In this document: positions 16,251 to 22,029 of the stretch, piece after piece
Numbering within the stretch: position 1 is the first letter of the stretch
Layout of the letters: the number at the start of each line of letters is the position of its first letter
Assembly: GCA_030640695.1 (NCBI GenBank)
Contig: DAOWIX010000133.1
Span: 1-22,029, forward strand
Origin: Deltaproteobacteria bacterium
Lineage (GTDB): Bacteria > Desulfobacterota > Anaeroferrophillalia > Anaeroferrophillales > Tharpellaceae
Length of the DNA: 22,029 nucleotides
Direction of reading: 5' to 3'
Translations under genes and position numbers: made by a program
Notes under the pieces: generated by a model
Database searches by the model: none
What the model was told of the DNA's origin: nothing
The model's input: the letters and a program-made list of their open reading frames with translations, nothing else

Positions 16251-16631
16251 ATGAAAATCAGACAATTTAAAACCATAATTTGGCTCCTGACCATACTTTC
16301 CCTGATTTCTATAATAGTTGCAAGCGGTGCTCTCGCTGGCTCACTCAAAGAAAAAATGAAGGCCCGTCAACCCAAAATCATAGCTTTAAAAGCGAAAGGA
16401 TTAATCGGCGAGAACAACCTCGGATACCTTGAGTATAGAGGTGCAAAAGAGCCCCGTAAAGAGCTTGTGAAGGCGGATAACCAGGATCGCGAATCGGTTT
16501 ATAGGGCCATCGCCCGACAACAGAAGACGACCGCCGAAAACGTCGGTCGGCGGCGCGCTGCCCAGATCGCCGAAAGAGCCCCGTCCGGAACCTGGTTACA
16601 GAATATCCAGGGTGAGTGGTACAGAAAATGA
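16251..16631 (+). CDS. ydbL: YdbL-like periplasmic protein (DUF1318)
   Basis: Periplasmic accessory protein of the YdbH-YnbE pair, 126 residues, ATG 16251 with AGAGG shortly upstream. A signal peptide of about 29 residues ends ALA|G. The mature part matches the DUF1318 pattern: LKAKGLIGENNLGYLEYRG, a charged central helix, VYRAIARQQKTTAENV, and the end GTWLQNIQGEWYRK. In E. coli YdbL is reported to act in a chaperone-like manner on YnbE; the same job is inferred here from the conserved gene order. Last gene of the triad; a good terminator follows 6 bases after the stop. Confidence 0.85.
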   Translation: MKIRQFKTIIWLLTILSLISIIVASGALAGSLKEKMKARQPKIIALKAKGLIGENNLGYLEYRGAKEPRKELVKADNQDRESVYRAIARQQKTTAENVGRRRAAQIAERAPSGTWLQNIQGEWYRK

Positions 16632-16637
16632 TTACTA

Positions 16638-16669
16638 AAAAAGCGGCCGTAAACAGACAACCGCTTTTT
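16638..16669 (+). terminator. Intrinsic terminator after ydbL
   Basis: Arms AAAAAGCGG (16638-16646) and CCGCTTTTT (16661-16669) form a perfect 9-bp stem with a 14-base loop; the right arm ends in a T-run on the plus strand and the left arm in an A-run, so it can stop transcription both ways. It sits 6 bases after the ydbL stop and also downstream of mazG reading left. Confidence 0.8.
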
Positions 16670-16944
16670 GCGTTTCCCCTTCAGTTTCAGCTTGATAGAG
16701 AAACTTTTAGCCTTGGTTCACAACTTTCACACAACTCTATTCACAGGCTCTCCACAACCTCTGTGGGCAACCATTAAAAAATCTTTATTTTCCGCAAGAT
16801 AGCCGCCACAAGCAATATAAACCTCTAGAATCATTACAACTTAACCAGAGTGACACTTATCAACACACCTCTCCATTTAGCTTTTCTTTAACAATTACGG
16901 GAGATTAAGAAACATTTTCCACAAAGTTTTCAACAGCCGCAAAC
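16670..16944. other. Gene-free 275-bp stretch with DnaA-box-like nonamers
   Basis: No ORF or RNA gene is visible. It holds several near matches to TTATCCACA: TTATCAACA (16857-16865, one mismatch), TTTTCCACA (16915-16923, one mismatch), TTTTCAACA (16927-16935, two), CTATTCACA (16737-16745, two), CTCTCCACA (16748-16756, two) and, on the minus strand, TTGCCCACA (16762-16770, two). AT-rich patches lie between. Possible DnaA-binding region; see the finding for why a replication origin is not claimed. Confidence 0.35.
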
Positions 16945-17757
16945 TTATCCTAACCGATCTTTGGCCTTCTGCCATAATATTTCCTGCTCTTCGAGCCCTA
17001 GCTTCGCAATCTCAGAACCGTCGGCAAGGGCTATATCTTCCATAAAGCGAAAGCGTCGCTCAAATTTTTCATTGGCCCGATGCAGCACCCGTCCCGGTTC
17101 AAAACCGCTCACCCGAACCAGGTTTATGGCAACAAAAAGTAGGTCTCCAAGCTCCTCTTCGAGGCGCTCCCCGCCGACCTCAAGAACCTCTTCAACCTCA
17201 TTTAATTCTTCCCTCATTTTGGGCATGACAGCCGCCGGAGAAGGCCAGTCAAAACCCACTTTTGCCGCCTTTTTTCCGAAAGCCAAAGCCTTTAGAAGGG
17301 GCGGTAATGAAACTGGAACACTATCAAGTAAAGAGGCATACGCTTTGCCTTCGACATCCCGTTTGATCTGCTCCCAATTGGCCTTGACCTGGAGACTTGA
17401 GATCTTATTTTCCGGTTGTGCGAAAACATGAGGGTGGCGGCGGATGAGTTTAGCTTTAATCTGCTCCAAAACATGCTCTAAAGTAAAACGTTCATCATCT
17501 TCAGCCAGACAACTGAAAAAGAGCAGATGAAAAAAAAGATCACCCAACTCTTCAGCCATGGCCGGACTCTCATCATCTTCAAGAGCATCAACAAATTCAT
17601 AGACCTCTTCTAAAAATTGGTTTTTCATCGAAGAAAAATCCTGCTCCCGATCCCAGGGACAGCCCTCTTTTGAGCGCAATTTACAAACAACCTGCCAGAG
17701 TTTGCCAAATTCTTCCTGAACTTTCTCAGGTGACGACTTAAGTTGACTTTTCATCAT
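16945..17757 (-). CDS. mazG: Nucleoside triphosphate pyrophosphohydrolase MazG
   Basis: House-cleaning enzyme that splits NTPs to NMP and pyrophosphate. Length 270 residues, like the E. coli protein (263). First MazG domain has LRSKEGCPWDREQDF (27-41), then the metal-binding EEVYE (E50, E51, E54) and EELGD (E70, D73); a second weaker MazG domain follows with LEEELGDLLF in the C-terminal half. Two ATGs in a row (17757 and 17754) can start it; AGGG is upstream at 4 and 7 bases, so the exact start is open. Divergent from hflX over 83 bp. Confidence 0.95.
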   Translation of the reverse strand: MMKSQLKSSPEKVQEEFGKLWQVVCKLRSKEGCPWDREQDFSSMKNQFLEEVYEFVDALEDDESPAMAEELGDLFFHLLFFSCLAEDDERFTLEHVLEQIKAKLIRRHPHVFAQPENKISSLQVKANWEQIKRDVEGKAYASLLDSVPVSLPPLLKALAFGKKAAKVGFDWPSPAAVMPKMREELNEVEEVLEVGGERLEEELGDLLFVAINLVRVSGFEPGRVLHRANEKFERRFRFMEDIALADGSEIAKLGLEEQEILWQKAKDRLG

Positions 17758-17824
17758 TATTCCCTTATTGCCTGATCCGGCTGAACCGAAACCAATACCG
17801 GTTCTTCAGCTCAACCCTGAACCT

Positions 17825-17830
17825 TATACT
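17825..17830 (+). promoter_or_regulatory. Possible -10 element directly upstream of hflX
   Basis: TATACT (17825-17830) matches five of six -10 bases and ends 10 bases before the hflX ATG. A start of transcription at the usual distance would give a leaderless or nearly leaderless mRNA, which would explain why no ribosome site is seen. The -35 region (TTCTTC, 17 bp upstream) is poor, so support is weak. Confidence 0.25.
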
Positions 17831-17840
17831 GTAAAAGACT

Positions 17841-19583
17841 ATGGATCTTCACGGAAATCTCAGCGGCCTCAAGCCGCGTCAGCAAAAACAGCTATCTCAA
17901 CTTTACCGCCGCCGCTGCCTGCCGGAACAGGTTATCAGCCCGGAACTGGCTCGTCATCTGACCCTGCTGAGTGCCGACACGGGTCGGCAACTGGGCCTGC
18001 TTATCGACCGTAGCGGCCGTATCGAGATGGTTCTTATCGGCGACAGCCAATCGATCGAGATTCCCTCTCTACACCGCTATCGTCTGGGTCGTGGTCGTTT
18101 GCGGGGGCTACGCTGCATTCATACCAGTTTCGGCCCCGAAGGCTTGAACCGGGAGGATATTACCGACCTTACCATGCTCCGCCTTGACCTGATGGCTGTC
18201 ATTAAACTCGATAGCGCTGGTCTTCCGGAAAATATAGAAGTCGCCCACCTTCTACCATCAAGCGAGAAAAATAACTCCCTTACTCTACCGGCAACCCCAC
18301 TTGACAAACTTGACATACACTGCCTTGAGCTCTTTCACTCTCTAGAAAGTTCGGCCGTCACTCAATTCTCTCATGAAACCCAAGATGATGAGAGACAAAA
18401 AGCAATTATCGTCAGCGTCGGGCCGAACGCCTCCAAGACTCTGGATCAATCAATCGCCGAGATGACGGAACTGGCCCAGGCCGCCAAGATCACTGTCGTT
18501 GACAGCTTTACCCAGCAACGCAAGCTCAACCCACATACGGCTGTCGGTTCCGGAAAACTGAAAGAGATCATCATCTCCTCGATGGATCAGGATGTCGACC
18601 TCCTGATCTTCGACCATGACTTAAGCCCAACCCAAGTCAACAATCTCTCCCGGCAAACCGAACTTAAAGTGATCGACCGAACCCTGTTGATCTTAGACAT
18701 CTTTGCCCGCCGAGCTTTAAGCCGGGAAGGAAAACTTAAAGTTGAACTAGCTCAACTCAAATACCGCCTGCCCCGGATTTCTGATAAAACCACGGCACTT
18801 TCCCGCCTGACCGGAGGCATAGGTAGCCGGGGACCGGGTGAGACCACTTTGGAGATTGACCGGAGACGGATTCGGGAGAGGATTTCAAAACTCGAAAAAA
18901 GATTAAAAAAAATGGCCCAGAGCCGGACCATTGCAAGAGCAAAACGGAAAAAAAACCAGCTCCCGCTGGTCTCAATTGTAGGCTACACCAACGCTGGCAA
19001 ATCAACCCTGCTCAACTCTCTAACCCAGAGCCAGGTCTTTACCGAAGACCTCCCTTTTGCCACTCTGGATCCAACCACCAGACGCTTACGTCTGCCCAGA
19101 GAGCAGGAGATCATCATTACTGACACCGTCGGATTTATTAAAAATCTGCCCAAAGACCTGCTTGATGCCTTTCGCACTACCCTGGAGGAGCTGGCCGAAG
19201 CCGATCTTCTGCTCCATGTCGTAGACAGTAACAATAGCGAACTCGAAGAGCAGATCGAGACCGTCAACCAGCTTCTTGAAGAGCTTGGTCTCTCGCAGAT
19301 ACCGACTCTGGTGGTCGCCAACAAGATTGATCTGGTACCCGCTGAAATCGTTCAATGGCTCAAAAAGCGCTATCAGGCGATAGCGCTTTCAGCTCGTCGA
19401 AAAGAGAGCCTGGCCCCACTGCTGGATGAGATCATCAAAGCTTTAAACAAAAGCTCCCCAAACCGACCCCTCAGCCTGCACCGACCGGCGACGAAGCTTC
19501 CTTCTCAAGAACCCGCTCAAGATAAGTGCGGGTCTCCTGAAGAAGATCTGCAAAAATCTTTTTCACCGGTTCCACCGAAGTGA
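17841..19583 (+). CDS. hflX: Ribosome-associated GTPase HflX
   Basis: GTPase that binds the 50S subunit and splits stalled or stored ribosomes. 580 residues, longer than E. coli HflX (426) because of a roughly 180-residue N-terminal extension (starts MDLHGNLSGLKPRQQKQL) and a C-terminal tail. The HflX-specific glycine loop GGIGSRGPGE is at 325-334; GTPase motifs are G1 GYTNAGKST (381-389), G3 DTVGF (428-432), G4 NKID (494-497) and G5 SARR (517-520). ATG 17841 is the only start: an in-frame TAA lies 9 bases upstream, yet no ribosome site is visible. Residues 544-580 lie opposite the 3' end of the neighbouring convergent gene, outside the normal HflX fold. Confidence 0.95.
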   Translation: MDLHGNLSGLKPRQQKQLSQLYRRRCLPEQVISPELARHLTLLSADTGRQLGLLIDRSGRIEMVLIGDSQSIEIPSLHRYRLGRGRLRGLRCIHTSFGPEGLNREDITDLTMLRLDLMAVIKLDSAGLPENIEVAHLLPSSEKNNSLTLPATPLDKLDIHCLELFHSLESSAVTQFSHETQDDERQKAIIVSVGPNASKTLDQSIAEMTELAQAAKITVVDSFTQQRKLNPHTAVGSGKLKEIIISSMDQDVDLLIFDHDLSPTQVNNLSRQTELKVIDRTLLILDIFARRALSREGKLKVELAQLKYRLPRISDKTTALSRLTGGIGSRGPGETTLEIDRRRIRERISKLEKRLKKMAQSRTIARAKRKKNQLPLVSIVGYTNAGKSTLLNSLTQSQVFTEDLPFATLDPTTRRLRLPREQEIIITDTVGFIKNLPKDLLDAFRTTLEELAEADLLLHVVDSNNSELEEQIETVNQLLEELGLSQIPTLVVANKIDLVPAEIVQWLKKRYQAIALSARRKESLAPLLDEIIKALNKSSPNRPLSLHRPATKLPSQEPAQDKCGSPEEDLQKSFSPVPPK

Positions 19584-20466
19584 TATCGGCAAAACGCTTC
19601 CCGGTAAAGAAGAGACCACGCTCATAGTCACCGTCTCGCGCCCGCCGCAAAGCCTCCAGGATACAGAACTGATGGCCGCACTTTTTCAGACAGCCGTCAC
19701 AGCTTTGGGGCCGGATAGATTTGTCACCGGTCAGATATTTCTCGACCAGCGGAGTAAGTATGGCATTGGCCGGCAAACCCACCGGTGACATGATACGAAC
19801 CAGATCAGAAGCCTTGGCATTGACCAACAGATCCTTAAAATTTTTATGAACGGTGCACTCATCACTTAAGAGAAAACGGGTTCCCAGCTGAACTCCGGCA
19901 GCCCCTAGTTCAAGCTGCTGAGCGATATCGCGACCATTAACAAAACCACCGGCAGCGATTACGGGGATTGAGACCGCCTCACAGATGGCTGGCAAAAGAT
20001 CGACGGTTTTCTCCTCGGTTCCGAGATGGCCGCCGGCATCGCAACCTTCGACAATGACGGCGGCAGCTCCCAGGCGTTCGGCCAAGCGCGCTACTTTTGC
20101 TGAAGCAACCATAATTATAACCGGGGTTTTCCACTCTCTACAGATCGTAAAAACATCGCGGGAAAAGCCGGCTCCGGCAATCACAACATCAACCTTCTCT
20201 TTCAGGGAGACGATCACGGATTCCTTGAAATTTTGGGCCGCAACCATAATATTCAAACCCAAAAGCCCTTTAGTAGCAGCCCGCGCTTCCCGCATCTGTA
20301 AACGGAGAGCATCCATACTCAGACCAGTACCGCCAATCACTCCAATACCACCCTCTTCGGCCACGGACACGGCCAGCTCAGAGGTCGAGACACTAACCGC
20401 CATGCCCCCCTGGATAATCGGTTGATCAGCGATCACCTGCCCTATTTTAAGTGACGGGATCTTCAC
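19471..20466 (-). CDS. Nitronate monooxygenase-like FMN oxidoreductase with four-cysteine motif
   Basis: Cytosolic TIM-barrel flavoprotein of the nitronate monooxygenase (2-nitropropane dioxygenase) and enoyl-ACP reductase FabK superfamily, 331 residues. Seen: FMN/substrate loop PIIQGGMAVSVSTSELA (16-32), the conserved GCDAGGHLG with His147, PVIAAGGF (168-175) and GVQLGTRFLL. A cluster C256-xx-C259-xxx-C263-xxxx-C268 near the C-terminus could bind a metal or an iron-sulfur cluster; similar motifs occur in members from anaerobes, as I recall. The start is GTG 20466 with AAAGGA about 9 bases upstream. The true substrate is not told by sequence. Its last 113 bp overlap hflX tail-to-tail. Confidence 0.85.
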   Translation of the reverse strand: MKIPSLKIGQVIADQPIIQGGMAVSVSTSELAVSVAEEGGIGVIGGTGLSMDALRLQMREARAATKGLLGLNIMVAAQNFKESVIVSLKEKVDVVIAGAGFSRDVFTICREWKTPVIIMVASAKVARLAERLGAAAVIVEGCDAGGHLGTEEKTVDLLPAICEAVSIPVIAAGGFVNGRDIAQQLELGAAGVQLGTRFLLSDECTVHKNFKDLLVNAKASDLVRIMSPVGLPANAILTPLVEKYLTGDKSIRPQSCDGCLKKCGHQFCILEALRRARDGDYERGLFFTGKRFADITSVEPVKKIFADLLQETRTYLERVLEKEASSPVGAG

Positions 20467-20660
20467 GATAAATTTTCCTTTACTTTTTTAAGCAAAAACT
20501 ATTAAACACATAAATCCGACATAGCCGGAACCCAACAGGCGTCAGATAAACCCTGATACACCCGGTAAATACAAAAAAATTACCCTTATTTAATTCCGGT
20601 CTATAGTGCCTTTCTATCCTATAAGTAAAGTTAAAAATACCTAACCAGCTGATTTAAACT
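20467..20660. other. Divergent spacer between the flavoprotein gene and glgP, nothing clear
   Basis: AT-rich 194-bp spacer that must carry start signals for both genes. TATAGT near 20601 could be a -10 box for glgP and TATAGA a minus-strand one, but neither has a convincing -35. No ORF, strong hairpin or RNA is visible. Confidence 0.3.
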
Positions 20661-22029
20661 ATGACTCATCCAGACATCTACTCAGACATCAAAAACCTGG
20701 CCCCGCAAATTGCCTATTTTTCCATGGAGATCGGCCTACGGGTTGATCTCCCCACCTACAGCGGTGGCCTCGGCGTCCTCGCTGGCGACACCATCAAAGC
20801 CGCTGCCGATCACGAACTTCCATATGTAGCGGTCACTCTGCTCTACCGGGAAGGCTATTTCAGGCAACATTTAAGCGCAAATGGAGAGCAAAGCGAAAAG
20901 CCGGTCAAGTGGAATCCCAAAGAGCTGCTGATCGAACTTGATGAGATTACCATCACGGTTGAAATTGGTGCCGAGCCGATTGCCCTGCGTCCCTGGCTCT
21001 ACATCGTTGAGGGCTGCGACAAAGGCCAGGTACCGGTCTTTTTCTTAGACAGCGACCTGCCGGAAAACAGCCCTGAAGCACGACAGCTGACAGCCCGGCT
21101 CTATGGTGGCGATCAACGCTATCGCCTCTCCCAGGAAATTATTCTTGGCATCGGGGGCCTGCGCCTGCTTCACACTCTCAAACTACATGACATTCTCAAT
21201 TATCATCTCAATGAGGGTCATGCCGCACTACTCACTTTAGAGCTGCTTAAACGTTACAAGCGCGACATCGAAGAGATTTGGGATCCAGATCAAGTCTGGG
21301 ATTATGAACGGGTTCGCCACCACTGTGTCTTTACAACTCATACCCCGGTTCCGGCCGGACATGACCGCTTTGATTATGGGTTGGTTGAGGAACTACTGGG
21401 AACCTACATACCACTTACAGTACTGAAAAGGTTTGCCGGCCCCCATGATCTCAACCTGACCACCCTGGCCCTTAATCTCTGCCGCCACACCAATGCCGTT
21501 TCAAAATGCCATCGTGACGTTAGCGCCCTGATGTTTCCCAACCACCATATCAAAGCCGTTACCAACGGCGTCCATTCGGCGAGTTGGACCAATGAGGAGT
21601 TTCAAAAGCTCTACGACCACTACCTGCCGGGCTGGCGCCGGGACAACTTTTTGTTGCGTAATGCCATGGCCATCCCTGGCGATGAACTCTTTGCGGCCCA
21701 CCAGAGCGCCAAACAGCGACTCCTGCAACATGTCAAGAAAAAAACCGGCACCATCCTCGATCCCAACATCTTGACTATCGGCTTCGCCCGCCGGGCGACC
21801 CCCTACAAACGGGCGACCCTGCTCTTTTCTCAACCCGAAAGGCTACGCCACATAACCCAATATTACGGGCCCTTACAATTAATTCTGGCCGGCAAGGCGC
21901 ATCCTCAAGACGAACCCGGCAAACAGCTGATCAAGGATATTTTTGCGGCCCGGGAACAACTCAGCGACCTGATCAAAATCGTCTATCTTGAAAATTACGA
22001 CATGGAACTCGGTAAATTAATTACCGGCG
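20661..22029 (+). CDS. glgP: Alpha-glucan (glycogen) phosphorylase, N-terminal part only
   Basis: Releases glucose 1-phosphate from glycogen or maltodextrin ends. The first 456 codons are visible and the gene runs off the right edge, so the PLP lysine and the C-terminal half are unseen. From ATG 20661 the protein begins MTHPDIYSDIKNLAPQIAYF and shows family motifs YSGGLGVLAGD (33-43), HLNEGHAALL, TTHTPVPAGH and KAVTNGVHSASW. The shorter, Thermotoga-like phosphorylase class fits this style better than the E. coli type (recollection). The AAACT before ATG is not a good ribosome site. Divergent from the flavoprotein gene across 194 bp. Confidence 0.93.
   Translation, partial: MTHPDIYSDIKNLAPQIAYFSMEIGLRVDLPTYSGGLGVLAGDTIKAAADHELPYVAVTLLYREGYFRQHLSANGEQSEKPVKWNPKELLIELDEITITVEIGAEPIALRPWLYIVEGCDKGQVPVFFLDSDLPENSPEARQLTARLYGGDQRYRLSQEIILGIGGLRLLHTLKLHDILNYHLNEGHAALLTLELLKRYKRDIEEIWDPDQVWDYERVRHHCVFTTHTPVPAGHDRFDYGLVEELLGTYIPLTVLKRFAGPHDLNLTTLALNLCRHTNAVSKCHRDVSALMFPNHHIKAVTNGVHSASWTNEEFQKLYDHYLPGWRRDNFLLRNAMAIPGDELFAAHQSAKQRLLQHVKKKTGTILDPNILTIGFARRATPYKRATLLFSQPERLRHITQYYGPLQLILAGKAHPQDEPGKQLIKDIFAAREQLSDLIKIVYLENYDMELGKLITG

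Noticed and set aside
17768..18013. 81-codon ORF across the mazG/hflX spacer
   Set aside because: It starts with TTG, has a random-looking composition and overlaps the real hflX N-terminus in another frame.
1..22029. CRISPR array, tRNA, rRNA, transposase, prophage or defence gene cluster
   Set aside because: I looked on both strands and saw no direct-repeat array, tRNA-like fold, or transposase, integrase, phage or toxin-antitoxin protein; all long frames belong to housekeeping or envelope genes.

Overview
The window looks like ordinary chromosome from a Gram-negative, probably anaerobic bacterium. My best guess is a Desulfobacterota (deltaproteobacterial) lineage, from the hybrid kinase's H-box style, the periplasmic and outer-membrane proteins (YdbH/YnbE/YdbL set, lipoprotein, secreted nuclease), the four-cysteine nitronate-monooxygenase-like flavoprotein and the hybrid gene content. 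No rRNA, tRNA, CRISPR array, transposase or phage gene was seen. The lineage is inference from protein style, not from a marker gene.

Left part (1-5675): a leftward run serA-purA-moaA (serine synthesis, AMP synthesis, molybdopterin synthesis) reads from a promoter with a perfect TTGACA -35 box. serC, the next enzyme after SerA, is divergent from it across the same 290-bp spacer, so the first two steps of serine synthesis share one control region. A long hairpin lies between serC and a convergent gene for a small secreted single-HKD PLD-family nuclease.

Middle (5944-12587): a leftward, tightly packed operon of a MoxR AAA+ ATPase, a DUF58 membrane protein and a TgpA-type transmembrane transglutaminase-like protein. 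Its leader has a six-codon mini-ORF with a better ribosome site than moxR itself. Divergent from it is an 851-residue hybrid histidine kinase with an N-terminal periplasmic solute-binding domain.

Right part (12635-22029): trxC (thioredoxin 2 with an unusual WCGHC active site) is divergent from a three-gene set ydbH-ynbE-ydbL, the AsmA-like inter-membrane phospholipid transport bridge, its outer-membrane lipoprotein and its periplasmic accessory protein, closed by a good terminator. A gene-free stretch of about 310 bp with several DnaA-box-like nonamers follows, then mazG (leftward), hflX (rightward), a nitronate monooxygenase-like gene (leftward) whose 3' end overlaps hflX by 113 bp, and the first 456 codons of a glycogen/alpha-glucan phosphorylase running off the right edge.

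I found no clearly new biological system. The items most worth checking are the hairpin after serC, the DnaA-box-like cluster, the hflX tail overlap, the moxR leader ORF and the WCGHC thioredoxin. The plus strand carries more C than G in the sense strand of the rightward genes I counted by hand (13.5 kb: 16 C, 12 G; 18.96 kb: 22 C, 10 G), so I see no strand-composition switch inside the window.
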